Shown here: positions 34,911 to 43,611 of the stretch, one piece after another
Numbering within the stretch: the first letter of the stretch is position 1
Layout of the letters: the number at the start of each line of letters is the position of its first letter
NCBI RefSeq assembly: GCF_003096595.1
Contig: NZ_QEKO01000003.1
Location: 186,001-250,000 of the forward strand
Source of the DNA: Pusillimonas noertemannii
Lineage (GTDB): Bacteria; Pseudomonadota; Gammaproteobacteria; Burkholderiales; Burkholderiaceae_B
Length of the DNA stretch: 64,000 bases
Direction of reading: 5' to 3'
Notes under the pieces: model-generated
The model's database searches: none
What the model saw: only the letters and a program-made list of their open reading frames with translations
Told to the model about the DNA's origin: nothing
Translations under genes and position numbers: made by a program

Positions 34911-35942
34911 ATGAAACCCATACAAAGAAAACTATATTTCGCCTCTGCCTTCGCATTGCTTCTATCTTCTTCCGCAAACGCCGAACCTGTTTCCTTGCGT
35001 TTGCACCACTTCGTGCCCGCGCAGCAGAACGTCGCCGCTCATGCGCTTGCGCCCTGGGCAAAGAAGGTCGCTGAAGACAGCAACGGCGAAGTAAAGATAC
35101 AGCTCTTTCCCAGCATGCAATTGGGTGGCAGGCCTTCCGACTTGTTTGATCAGGCCAAAGACGGGGTGGTGGATATTGTCTGGACGGTGCTTGGCTATAC
35201 CCCGGGGCGCTTTCCTCGAAGCGAGGTCTTTGAGCTGCCGTTTTCAAGCGGCGCGGGCGAACCAGCATCCAGGGCGTTTTGGGAATACGTCAATCAAAAC
35301 GCGCAAGAAGAGTTCCGCGAGGTCAAGTTGCTTGCCGTGCATGTACACGGTCCAGGCCTTTTTCATACCAGAGACCCGATAAACACGCTGGAAGATATTA
35401 AGGGCATGAAGATACGCGGCGGGTCGAGGGTGGTAAATCACCTGCTTGAAGAAGTAGGTGCGGTGGCGGTGGGTTTGCCCGTGCCCGCAGTGACCGAGGC
35501 CTTGTCAAAAGGCGTCATCACGGGTGCCACATTGCCCTGGGAAGTGACTCCGTCATTGAAAATTACTCAGATAGTCAAGAACCATACTTCCTTTGCCGGC
35601 GACAAGGGCCTGTATACGCAGACATTTGCGATGGTGATGAACAAAGCGTCGTACGAAAAGCTCTCCATCGACCAGAAAAAAGCTATTGACGACAATATCG
35701 GCATTGAACTTTCCGCGGCGTTTGGCCGAGTGATGGACCAGGGCGACGCAGAGGGGTTGGCGTTGGCAAAAAAAACTGATAACAACATCGTAGAGCTGGA
35801 TGCCGCCGAAACAAATCGTTGGAAGCAAGCTGCCAGCCGGGTGCGTGACATCTGGTACGAAGAGGTCGCGGCCAAGGGAATAGACGGCCCCAAACTTGCG
35901 GAAAATGCCGAAAAGCTCATAGACCACTATTCAAAAGATTGA
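34911..35942 (+). CDS. TRAP transporter substrate-binding protein (TRAP-2)
   Basis: 343 residues with a signal peptide (cleavage near ANAEP) and the DctP fold, including GYTPGRFPRSEVFELPF and an IKGMKIRGGSR ligand-region motif. CAGGAG lies 8 nt before the ATG. It is the first gene of the second complete TRAP operon and probably imports the substrate of the oxygenases encoded upstream (inference from position). It is more like the orphan protein at 2884-3888 than the TRAP-1 binding protein. Confidence 0.9.
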   Translation: MKPIQRKLYFASAFALLLSSSANAEPVSLRLHHFVPAQQNVAAHALAPWAKKVAEDSNGEVKIQLFPSMQLGGRPSDLFDQAKDGVVDIVWTVLGYTPGRFPRSEVFELPFSSGAGEPASRAFWEYVNQNAQEEFREVKLLAVHVHGPGLFHTRDPINTLEDIKGMKIRGGSRVVNHLLEEVGAVAVGLPVPAVTEALSKGVITGATLPWEVTPSLKITQIVKNHTSFAGDKGLYTQTFAMVMNKASYEKLSIDQKKAIDDNIGIELSAAFGRVMDQGDAEGLALAKKTDNNIVELDAAETNRWKQAASRVRDIWYEEVAAKGIDGPKLAENAEKLIDHYSKD

Positions 35943-35980
35943 ATCGGCCTGGCTGTTTGGAACTATGGAGTGTTCGCATT

Positions 35981-36505
35981 ATGAGCAATTTCATCAATGC
36001 GCTGAGCCGGGTCATGGCCTGGTTCGGCTGCCTTGTGCTGGTACTTATCGCCCTGACCAGTGTAATCAGCATCATCGGCCGTGCCCTTAGCGGATTCGGC
36101 CTGGGCCCCATCCCCGGCGATTTTGAACTGGTCGAAATCGGCACCGCCCTGGCGATTTTCTGCTTCCTGCCTTGGGCTCATCTGCGGCGTGCTCACGCAA
36201 GTGTCGATTTGTTGTCGAACGTGCTGTCGTCCCGGACGACGAAGGCGGTTGAGTTCTTGGCGGACTTGTTGATGTTGGCATGCTGGGCCGTCTTGACTTG
36301 GCGCATGGGCGTCGGAATGATGGATTACCAGGCCAACGGTGAAGTCAGCTTTGTGCTGCAAATACCGGTTTGGTGGGGCTACGCGGCGTCTTTTCCGTTT
36401 GCGGTAATGGGTTGCTTGGTGTACCTGTGGCGAATTGCCTTGGACGTGGGCTGTGTGGCAACTGTTGAACCAAGCCCTCGAATACTGCAGAGCGGGGTGC
36501 ATTGA
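35981..36505 (+). CDS. TRAP transporter small permease, DctQ family (TRAP-2)
   Basis: 174 residues with four hydrophobic segments. GDFELVEIGTALAIFCFLPWAHLRRAH is the typical central DctQ region, quoted here only as an overall pattern near residues 45-71. GGAG lies about 11 nt upstream of the ATG at 35981. A TTG-initiated longer frame overlapping the binding-protein stop is less likely. The stop TGA shares its A with the ATG of the large permease. Confidence 0.88.
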   Translation: MSNFINALSRVMAWFGCLVLVLIALTSVISIIGRALSGFGLGPIPGDFELVEIGTALAIFCFLPWAHLRRAHASVDLLSNVLSSRTTKAVEFLADLLMLACWAVLTWRMGVGMMDYQANGEVSFVLQIPVWWGYAASFPFAVMGCLVYLWRIALDVGCVATVEPSPRILQSGVH

Positions 36506-37824
36506 TGGACCCATTATGGCTTGCGGTTTGGTCTTTGCCTGCGCTGCTGATACTTATATTTCTGGGCGTACCTATTGGCTTGTCAATGCTCGCCCTGGGC
36601 TTGGGGGGCTGCTGGGCTATCTATGGTTCGCCCATTCCATTACTGAATCAGCTAAAGACCTTGGCCTACGGGCAGTTGTCCAGCCATTCGCTGTCCATCA
36701 TTCCCTTATTCTTGCTAATGGGCCAGTTCGCCTCGGTGGGCGGGTTGTCGCAAGCCTTGTTTAAAGCGGCGGAAGCATTTGTAGGGCATCGCCGCGGCGG
36801 CGTCGGCATCGCGTCAATTGGCGCCTGCGCCAGCTTTGGAGCGATTTGCGGGTCTTCCATGGCAACAACGGCCACAATGGCCCAGGTGGCACTGCCCGAA
36901 CTAGAGAAGGCGGGATACGCGCGCGCGCTGTCGGCGGGCACATTGGCGGCCGGAGGCACTTTGGGGATATTGATTCCCCCGTCTATCGTGCTGGTTATAT
37001 ACGCCATACTGGCGGAACAGAATATTGCCAAGCTATTTGTCGCCGCTGTCGTGCCGGGAGTCGTCGCTATTGTTGGCTATATACTGGTCATTTCTATTAT
37101 TGCCAGATTACGTCCCGGTACAGTGGGCGGCCAAGCGGAGCCCGTGTCATGGGGTTTGCGTTGGAAGGCGCTGAGCGTCGTCTGGCCTGTAATGCTTATA
37201 TTCATTGCCTTGGTGGGCGGCATATATGTAGGCGTGTTTACACCCACTGAGGGGGCCGCGGTAGGAGCGGTGGGCACCGCCATCGCGGCGTGGGCCCGAG
37301 GGGGAATGACAAGAGCGAAAGTATTACAGGCGTTCGAACTGACGGCGTCCGCCACCGCCATGGTGTTCATGATCGTGCTGGGTGCGGCGGTTTACAATAT
37401 TTTCCTGGCGCTTTCACAGATGCCGCAAGAACTTGCCGGCTGGGTGGGGCAGCAGGGGTTCTCGCCTTATCAGATCCTCTGGGCGATTCTTATTTTCTAT
37501 TTGATCGCGGGCTGCTTCCTAGACTCGCTCTCGATGATTCTGCTCACTATTCCTATTTTCTTTCCGATGGTTTCGGGCTTAGATTTCGGCCTGACTCCAG
37601 AAGAGACGGCTATCTGGTTTGGTATCCTGGTGTTGATCGTCGTCGAGGTCGGGCTTATCACGCCCCCTTTAGGAATGAACTTGTTCGTGATCCAGTCCAT
37701 GGCGCCTCATATCACGACGCGCGACCTTTATCTGGGCGCTTATCCTTTTGTCATTAGCGATTTGGTTCGTATCGTGATTTTGGTATTGGTACCTTCTATT
37801 ACCCTGTTCATACTAAGGCTTTGA
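36505..37824 (+). CDS. TRAP transporter large permease, DctM family (TRAP-2)
   Basis: 439 residues, about 12 hydrophobic segments. Motifs shared with TRAP-1 DctM include IIPLFLLMGQFA, CGSSMATTATMAQVALPE, GILIPPS and a C-terminal LITPPLGMNLFV loop. The ATG overlaps the DctQ stop by one base. A hairpin terminator follows at 37846-37880. Confidence 0.92.
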   Translation: MDPLWLAVWSLPALLILIFLGVPIGLSMLALGLGGCWAIYGSPIPLLNQLKTLAYGQLSSHSLSIIPLFLLMGQFASVGGLSQALFKAAEAFVGHRRGGVGIASIGACASFGAICGSSMATTATMAQVALPELEKAGYARALSAGTLAAGGTLGILIPPSIVLVIYAILAEQNIAKLFVAAVVPGVVAIVGYILVISIIARLRPGTVGGQAEPVSWGLRWKALSVVWPVMLIFIALVGGIYVGVFTPTEGAAVGAVGTAIAAWARGGMTRAKVLQAFELTASATAMVFMIVLGAAVYNIFLALSQMPQELAGWVGQQGFSPYQILWAILIFYLIAGCFLDSLSMILLTIPIFFPMVSGLDFGLTPEETAIWFGILVLIVVEVGLITPPLGMNLFVIQSMAPHITTRDLYLGAYPFVISDLVRIVILVLVPSITLFILRL

Positions 37825-37845
37825 TACTAGGGCCAATAGGTAGAA

Positions 37846-37880
37846 AAAGGGGATGGAAGCTGAATGCTTCCGTCCCCTTT
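37846..37880. terminator. bidirectional terminator between TRAP-2 and the cyclase gene
   Basis: The arm AAAGGGGATGGAAGC pairs with GCTTCCGTCCCCTTT (one mismatch) around a 5-nt loop, between two convergent genes. The A and T tracts at the ends suit termination in both directions. Confidence 0.75.
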
Positions 37881-37906
37881 CGATGGACGAGTCTTTTGGT
37901 CGGTGT

Positions 37907-38641
37907 TCAGTCAACAATACCCACAACTCTGGCCGGCGAACCATCCATGCCGGCGAGTTTGAGCGGTAGTGCAACAATGTGGAAGCGTGGGCTAACCTGT
38001 CCCAGATTGGTCAGCAGCTGGATCATCGGAATGTCCGCGCCGAGCCAGCGCCTATGATTCGCACCGCGCTGCTGCGGCGTAAGCTGCTTGAGCCAGAACG
38101 GCATCTCTGGAAAGCAGTCCATCGCCACGGCCGCCACGCCTTGCGCTGCGACCCACTCGCCCACGCTTGGCTCCAGATGTATGGTCGACGCCCAGAACTC
38201 CGGCTTGCCCCAGGCCCTGTCGGTCCAGGCAGTTCGAATCACTGCGACTTCGCCTTTTTTCACGGTTACGCCGGTTGACTCCAGGTCGTCGGCCGTTACG
38301 CCCTGGCCGGGTTGCATGTGCGATACATCGATAACGACCGCTTGGCGCATCACGGTCCGGTCAAGGGGAACCTGGTCGATGGCTGCCCCTTGTTCAAAAA
38401 AATGGCGCGGAGCGTCAATGTGCGTGCCTACATGGGTATTCAGGGACAGCACGGTATTCATCGAGTTGATCGCCTCGGCGCCGCTGCGCACCGGTACACC
38501 CTCGCGCGCGAGGAACTCGCGTTGCGTCTCGTTGACGACTGTGACCGCTTCGACCGCCACGGGGTTCTGCTCGTAAAAGGGAATCTTGGGGATTCCCGCC
38601 ATGCCCGTGACGACGGGAAGCGTAAGATCGACTATCTTCAT
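37907..38641 (-). CDS. cyclase family protein (kynurenine formamidase-like metal-dependent hydrolase)
   Basis: 244 residues of the 'putative cyclase' family. The metal-binding motif HVGTHIDAPRHF is at about residues 69-80. Members hydrolyse amides or esters such as N-formylkynurenine or isatin. It is the last gene of the Rieske-ALDH-cyclase operon, and its ATG overlaps the ALDH stop by 4 nt. Isatin hydrolase-like activity on an indole-derived compound is possible but not shown. Confidence 0.85.
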   Translation of the reverse strand: MKIVDLTLPVVTGMAGIPKIPFYEQNPVAVEAVTVVNETQREFLAREGVPVRSGAEAINSMNTVLSLNTHVGTHIDAPRHFFEQGAAIDQVPLDRTVMRQAVVIDVSHMQPGQGVTADDLESTGVTVKKGEVAVIRTAWTDRAWGKPEFWASTIHLEPSVGEWVAAQGVAAVAMDCFPEMPFWLKQLTPQQRGANHRRWLGADIPMIQLLTNLGQVSPRFHIVALPLKLAGMDGSPARVVGIVD

Positions 38642-40125
38642 GGTGCTCCTGTTGCCGCATCTTCATACGACGTAATGGTTTGACTGTGCAGATATTCCAA
38701 AATACCCTGCAGGCCCGATTTCCGGCCGATTCCGCTTTGCTTGACGCCTCCATAAGGCGCAAGGTGGTTAATCGCTAATACGCCGTGACTGTTTATCCAG
38801 ACCTGGCCGGATTCTAGTTGTAGGGCAACATCGGTTGCGTGTTTTGTATTCTTGCTCCATACAGAGCCGCCCAAACCGAATATGGTGCTGTTGGCCCGCC
38901 TGATCGCCTCTTCGTCATCACTGAAGGTGGCAACGGGTATGGCCGGACAGAACTGCTCTTCTTGCACCAGCCGAGCATCGTCGGGCAAGTTGGTGACAAG
39001 GGTCGGCTGCATAAAGTAGCCTTCGTCGTATATCCCACGGTCAAGAATACGGCCCAGCGCTTCGACGTGGCCGCCGCGCCGCACCGCGTCATCGACAAGT
39101 TCCCTGGCTCGGGCGAGGCCGGCTTGGCTGTGGACGGGACCCAGGGTTACCGAGGGCTCGAGGCCGTTTCCGACGACCAGGCTGTCAATGGATTTTCTGA
39201 ACTTCGCCAAGAACTCGTCGGCTCTGGATTCGTGTACATAGAACCGCTTTGCCGCCATGCAGACTTGACCGGACATCATGAACGTTGCGTTGGTCATGCG
39301 CGAAACAACGGCCTCATCCAGCACGGCATCTTCAAGCACGATGGCAGGGTCGTTTCCGCCCAGCTCCAGTGTGACGCCCTTGATCGTCTGAGCCGCGTTG
39401 GCCATGATGTGACGGGCCGCGGGAATGCTGCCCGTGAACCCCAGCTTGGCCACATCGGGATGGGTTGTTAAGACATCGCCGATTTCCCCCGGCAACCCGG
39501 TTACGATATTGACGATGCCCGCCGGTAGTTCGGCGGAAAAGCGGCGGATGGAGTCGATAAGGGTAAGCGGGCAGGATTCGGGCGGCTTGAGCACAACGCC
39601 ATTGCCCGCCAGCAGTGCCGCTACAACCTGCGTAAAGGCAAGGACATCGGGCGAGTTCCAGGGCACGATCGAGACTACGACGCCGTAAGGACGGCCTGTT
39701 ACGAATGTGAACCCGTTCTGTGCTGGGACATGCTGCACTTCATCGAGCTGCTCTGCAAAGCCGAGCGCTTGACGCTGCCGTACAGGAACGCTTTGAAGCT
39801 CGCCCCGCGCCTGGGCCAGCGGCTTGCCATTCTCGCGCACAAATATGGCCGCCCTTTGTTCTAGATCTTCTTCGAGCCGACGCAGGCCGCGTTCGAGCAA
39901 AGCTGCGCGTCGACGAAAAGAAAGCGCGGCCCATTGCGGCTGCGCGCGCTTTGCGGCGGCCACCGCCGCCTCGACGTGGGCCGGTGTGCCCCGCACAATG
40001 GTGCCTACAATCTCAGAGGGACGGGCGGGGTTGCGCACCTCAAGCCTGTCGTTGCCCTCGACACGCTTGCCGTCGATCAGCATGTGTTCGACGATCGTCT
40101 GGGGAGATGTGGGGTGGGAAGGCAT
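38638..40125 (-). CDS. aldehyde dehydrogenase (with Rieske oxygenase copy 2)
   Basis: 495 residues, NAD(P)-dependent ALDH superfamily. VPWNSPDVL, cofactor loop FTGSIPAARHI, general base in LELGGNDPA, catalytic Cys in GQVCMAAKR, and YGGVKQSGIGR are present. GGAG precedes the ATG at 40125, which I prefer over a longer frame reaching into the Rieske gene. It lies 23 nt after the Rieske oxygenase and overlaps the cyclase gene. Divergently encoded ThDP-2 may supply its aldehyde substrate. Confidence 0.88.
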   Translation of the reverse strand: MPSHPTSPQTIVEHMLIDGKRVEGNDRLEVRNPARPSEIVGTIVRGTPAHVEAAVAAAKRAQPQWAALSFRRRAALLERGLRRLEEDLEQRAAIFVRENGKPLAQARGELQSVPVRQRQALGFAEQLDEVQHVPAQNGFTFVTGRPYGVVVSIVPWNSPDVLAFTQVVAALLAGNGVVLKPPESCPLTLIDSIRRFSAELPAGIVNIVTGLPGEIGDVLTTHPDVAKLGFTGSIPAARHIMANAAQTIKGVTLELGGNDPAIVLEDAVLDEAVVSRMTNATFMMSGQVCMAAKRFYVHESRADEFLAKFRKSIDSLVVGNGLEPSVTLGPVHSQAGLARARELVDDAVRRGGHVEALGRILDRGIYDEGYFMQPTLVTNLPDDARLVQEEQFCPAIPVATFSDDEEAIRRANSTIFGLGGSVWSKNTKHATDVALQLESGQVWINSHGVLAINHLAPYGGVKQSGIGRKSGLQGILEYLHSQTITSYEDAATGAP

Positions 40126-40148
40126 GATGTGCTCCGCTAAAAATTGCC

Positions 40149-41417
40149 TTAGACGCTGAAAACAGGGTTCTCCAGCGATGCCAGGGCATCTTTCGCCCAT
40201 TCTTCCGCGCGCAGCTCGCGATCCAGCAGGACTGAAGCCGCCCTGACATGTTGCGAGGCGGCATCCAATGCGGGCGGGTTCTTGCCGCTACTGAGTTCTT
40301 TTGCCGCTTTTTCTAGCATGCGGCGAGCCATCACGATGGCGCGATCCGTCACAACCAGGTGTTCTTTCGAGTAGTCTTGAATCGGCCCCATGCTTTCCTG
40401 TAGCGAGGCATCCTGCACTGAAAACCCTTCGACACCACTGAAGCTCAAGTTGTCTTTCTGGGCTTGGCGGTCGATCAGCCAATCGTTGCCGGGGTTTGCC
40501 AACGGAATGAACGTGCCCGGCACATATTTGACATGAATGCCCTTGCCTTCCTTCATTGCCTGAAGCTCGTCTTCGGGCAAGGGCCTGTCGGGCAGGAAGT
40601 TGATGCTCCATGCCCAGCAGCTTTCGTCGTCGATGGGAATCCACATATGGCCCCCCAGGGCATGGGGGCCGAACGGGGGAATAAGGGTGAACCACGGGAA
40701 AATCCACTGGGTAATGCGCCAGTAATGCGAATTTTCTTCGCCGTTGCGCCGTCCAAAGATGGTCAGGCCGTGAGGCGCCTCTTCGATGTCGAACACAGCG
40801 TTCTTGTCGGCCTTGATGTATTTATTGGCCTGGGCCCGCTTGTGCATTGGATCTTGCTCGAGTTCAAACCGATGCACCCATGAGGCATGCGTCGTGTCTA
40901 TGCCGCCTTCCATGGCCTGCAGCCAACCGCTTGCCTGATAACGCTTGCTGACGAAGCGGTGGGCGGTGGGAACAAGGCACCACTCAAGCCCCGGCGGCTC
41001 GGGCATGGCGTCTGCGGGGCCCATGTAGGCCCACAGAATGTCGCCGCGCTCGATGCACGGATAGGCTTTGATTCTCATGCGCGGGGCCAGTTGCGGCACA
41101 GAGGGAAGCTCTAGGCATTGGCCGCTGATGTCGAATTTCCAACCGTGGTACGAGCAGCGGATTCCGCCTTCTTCATTACGGCCCAGGAAAAGTGAAGCCC
41201 CGCGGTGTGCACAGAATTCGTCAACCAGTCCGGGACGTCCATTTGTATCGCGGAAGGCCAGAAGCTTTTCGCCCAGGATCTTTACTTTTACCGGCGGGCA
41301 ATCAGGTTCGGCGATTTCTGAAGACAGCATGACGGGAACCCAGTATCGGCGCATGAGTTTTCCCATCGACGCGTCTGGCCCTGTTCGAACGAGCAATTCA
41401 GCAGTGACATGGTCCAT
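40149..41417 (-). CDS. Rieske non-heme iron oxygenase, phthalate/phenoxybenzoate dioxygenase-like (copy 2)
   Basis: 422 residues. Rieske centre C69-x-H71 and C88-x2-H91; iron ligands in GGIDTTHASWVH near residues 177 and 182. It has the same spacing and many shared segments with copy 1 (31018-32289), for example WRITQWxFPWxTLIPPFGxHALGG, stated as a spaced pattern. It hydroxylates or demethylates an aromatic acid; no reductase adjoins. AAAGGA lies 8 nt before the ATG. It leads the Rieske-ALDH-cyclase operon, whose promoter at 41493-41521 abuts a MarR-type operator. Confidence 0.9.
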   Translation of the reverse strand: MDHVTAELLVRTGPDASMGKLMRRYWVPVMLSSEIAEPDCPPVKVKILGEKLLAFRDTNGRPGLVDEFCAHRGASLFLGRNEEGGIRCSYHGWKFDISGQCLELPSVPQLAPRMRIKAYPCIERGDILWAYMGPADAMPEPPGLEWCLVPTAHRFVSKRYQASGWLQAMEGGIDTTHASWVHRFELEQDPMHKRAQANKYIKADKNAVFDIEEAPHGLTIFGRRNGEENSHYWRITQWIFPWFTLIPPFGPHALGGHMWIPIDDESCWAWSINFLPDRPLPEDELQAMKEGKGIHVKYVPGTFIPLANPGNDWLIDRQAQKDNLSFSGVEGFSVQDASLQESMGPIQDYSKEHLVVTDRAIVMARRMLEKAAKELSSGKNPPALDAASQHVRAASVLLDRELRAEEWAKDALASLENPVFSV

Positions 41418-41476
41418 CAGAGTCCTTTGTTCAGATAACGATGGGAACTCGAATTATCAGGCGGTTTAATTAATAA

Positions 41477-41492
41477 CGTATGTACAATTACA
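41477..41492. promoter_or_regulatory. MarR-type operator, Rieske copy 2 operon
   Basis: CGTATG-TACA-ATTACA on the plus strand, an imperfect copy of TGTATG-N4-CATACA. It directly abuts the -10 box (41493-41498) of the minus-strand promoter, like the other three copies. Confidence 0.55.
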
Positions 41493-41521
41493 ATAATATT
41501 CTGTAGGCTAATCAACGTCAA
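41493..41521 (-). promoter_or_regulatory. sigma70 promoter of the Rieske copy 2 operon
   Basis: On the minus strand TTGACG (41516-41521), 17-nt spacer, TATTAT (41493-41498), about 75 nt upstream of the start codon. Confidence 0.7.
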
Positions 41522-41588
41522 TAAGCAATAGATAAATATATATTTGATGGGTTCTCAGGTTTTTTCTGGTCGTTTTATATACCCATAA

Positions 41589-41604
41589 TGTATGTATTCG
41601 TACA
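41589..41604. promoter_or_regulatory. MarR-type operator, ThDP-2 gene
   Basis: TGTATG-TATT-CGTACA, 11 of 12 arm positions as in the perfect copy at 44266. It shares one base with a candidate -10 CATAAT (41584-41589) reading toward ThDP-2. Confidence 0.6.
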
Positions 41605-41672
41605 AAAAGGGCGATTGCTGTCATGTATGAACCCTTTGAACAGCTCGAAGGCAGAAAGCCATGGAGGCCGAC

Positions 41673-43430
41673 ATGTGGAAGGAGGAGGTTCGCGCCAGCG
41701 GAATATGTGAAGTACCAGAGGGTACGACAGGTGATGCGATTGTGGCGGCCTTGGCTGCCGGAGGCGTCGATTGTCTATTCTTTACCTCTGGGTCGGAAAT
41801 CTGTTTTTATCAAGAGGCCATTGCAAAAGCCAAAGCATGCAATCGGCCGGCGCCTCGGCTGATCGTGATGACACACGAGCATGTCGGGCTGAACGCGGCA
41901 CTGGGATACAGCGCCGTCACGGGCAAGCCTTCGGCGACGGCCGTACATGTCGATGCGGGAACGCTGCACCATGGGGCTGCCATCCATACGGCCATGCACG
42001 CTGGGCTGCCGATCGTCATGACCGCAGGCCATCCGCCCACCAGTGCAACAGGATCGTCTTCGGGCGCGCGTAATACCGGCGCCCATCTTTGGCTGCAAGA
42101 AACCTTCGACCAGCATTCCGTGGTGCGCCAATATGTAAAGTGGGATCATCGCCTTACCGCGCATGACGACCCCGGCTTGCAGGTCAGCCGTGCCATTCAG
42201 GTGGCCGCGTCCGAGCCCTGCGGGCCTGTTTACCTGACCATTCCTCCAGAAGTATCTATGTCCCCGCGCAGGGCGCACGCTTTTCCTACGTTGAGCAGGC
42301 TCGGAAAATCGGTGCCGCCGGCGCCGGACCCCGCCGGTGTGCGCGAGCTTATCCAGCGGCTTCTGGCCGCCAGGAATCCGAAGCTGATTGTTGCCGGCTC
42401 CGGCCGAAATCCCGACACCGTGCCCGAGCTTGTCGAGCTGTGCCAGCTGCTGGGCTTGCCTGTCGTGCATGGTGCGACGCTCAGCTACCTGAGCTTTCCC
42501 ATGGCGCATCCGTTAATGCAATTGGATCGCGATCTCTCTGACGCAGATGTTGTCGTTGCGCTCGAAACAGACGTGCCATGGATGCCTGGGCCTTCCGCGC
42601 CGCCTGACGACGCCTGGGTCGCCGTGCTGGGCCTTGATCCCATCAAGGGGAAGATCCCCACCTACGAGTTTCGGGCCGATCTGCGCCTGGCCTGCGACCC
42701 GCTGCGGGCGATACGCGCATTGCGCGAAGAGGCGGATCGCGCAATGCGGCCGTCAGATCACGGGAAAGCGGCCAAGCGGGCCGAAGCCGCCGGGCGGGCG
42801 TCGCAAGCTCAGCGCGCGGCGCTTCAGGCCCAGGTGCCCGCCATCGTATCCGGTGCAATGATCGACCCGTTGCAGGTTGGTCAGGCATTGGCCAAGGTGC
42901 TCGACGAACGGGCTATCGTTCTCGATGACACGCTCGCTCATAATCGCATCCCCCATTTTCTTCAAAACGAGGCGCCGGGCAGTTACTTCCATACCCCGGG
43001 CACCAGCGGCGGATGGGCCCCGGGCGCGGCGTTCGGCGCAAGTCTCGGCGCGCCGGACCGAGACATCGTTGCTGTTACCGGAGACGGTTTCTATATATTC
43101 GGCACTCCAGCGCCAGCCCTCTGGGCGGGCGTTCATTACAAGGCTCCGTTCTTGACCGTCGTCTATCAGAACCGAAGCTGGGCGACAGGCACCGTGCGTT
43201 TGGCGTCAATGTATCCAAATGGATATGCCCAGCGCGCCGACTTCGAGGGTGGGTACTTCGACCCTCCCATGGACTTCGCCCTGGAGGCCGAGTCGGCCGG
43301 GGCCTACGGCGAGAGCGTACGCGACCCGGTCGAACTTGAACCGGCGCTTCGGCGCGGCCTGCGGCAGGTTCGGGCGGGCCGTCCGGCTGTCGTCAGCATA
43401 TGGTTGCCGCGCCATATGCACGATGACTAA
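41673..43430 (+). CDS. thiamine-diphosphate-dependent decarboxylase/synthase-like enzyme (ThDP-2)
   Basis: 585 residues with the three-domain ThDP fold. The activating glutamate is in MTHEHVG near residue 69; the Mg-ThDP motif GDGFYIFG lies near residue 470 and reaches to VVYQN. It is a distant homologue of ThDP-1 (11141-12865), sharing segments such as VHVDxGT, a PIVM-type strand and QYVKWD/RPYVKWE. I expect decarboxylation of an aromatic 2-oxo acid, without proof. The ATG at 41673 has GGAGG 5 nt upstream; the ATG at 41661 lacks one. It is divergent from the Rieske-ALDH-cyclase operon. Confidence 0.85.
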   Translation: MWKEEVRASGICEVPEGTTGDAIVAALAAGGVDCLFFTSGSEICFYQEAIAKAKACNRPAPRLIVMTHEHVGLNAALGYSAVTGKPSATAVHVDAGTLHHGAAIHTAMHAGLPIVMTAGHPPTSATGSSSGARNTGAHLWLQETFDQHSVVRQYVKWDHRLTAHDDPGLQVSRAIQVAASEPCGPVYLTIPPEVSMSPRRAHAFPTLSRLGKSVPPAPDPAGVRELIQRLLAARNPKLIVAGSGRNPDTVPELVELCQLLGLPVVHGATLSYLSFPMAHPLMQLDRDLSDADVVVALETDVPWMPGPSAPPDDAWVAVLGLDPIKGKIPTYEFRADLRLACDPLRAIRALREEADRAMRPSDHGKAAKRAEAAGRASQAQRAALQAQVPAIVSGAMIDPLQVGQALAKVLDERAIVLDDTLAHNRIPHFLQNEAPGSYFHTPGTSGGWAPGAAFGASLGAPDRDIVAVTGDGFYIFGTPAPALWAGVHYKAPFLTVVYQNRSWATGTVRLASMYPNGYAQRADFEGGYFDPPMDFALEAESAGAYGESVRDPVELEPALRRGLRQVRAGRPAVVSIWLPRHMHDD

Positions 43431-43478
43431 GCAAGTATTGTGGGCAGCTTCGGTCCTTTCCTTGGTTCTTCCGTATAA

Positions 43479-43494
43479 TGTATGCATGCATATA
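43479..43494. promoter_or_regulatory. MarR-type operator at the marR-like gene's own promoter
   Basis: TGTATG-CATG-CATATA, 11 of 12 arm positions conserved. It overlaps by one base a perfect -10 TATAAT (43474-43479) upstream of the MarR gene, suggesting autoregulation. The -35 is weak. Confidence 0.65.
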
Positions 43495-43611
43495 TAATTG
43501 GCGAGCCTTGTGCAAGCCCATATGCGACTGGAAGAGCATGCATCGCCATGCAGCCGGGGTTCGATGCCGCAGTGGTACACTGCGCTGAACCTGCGTCGAG
43601 CCTAATCGCCC

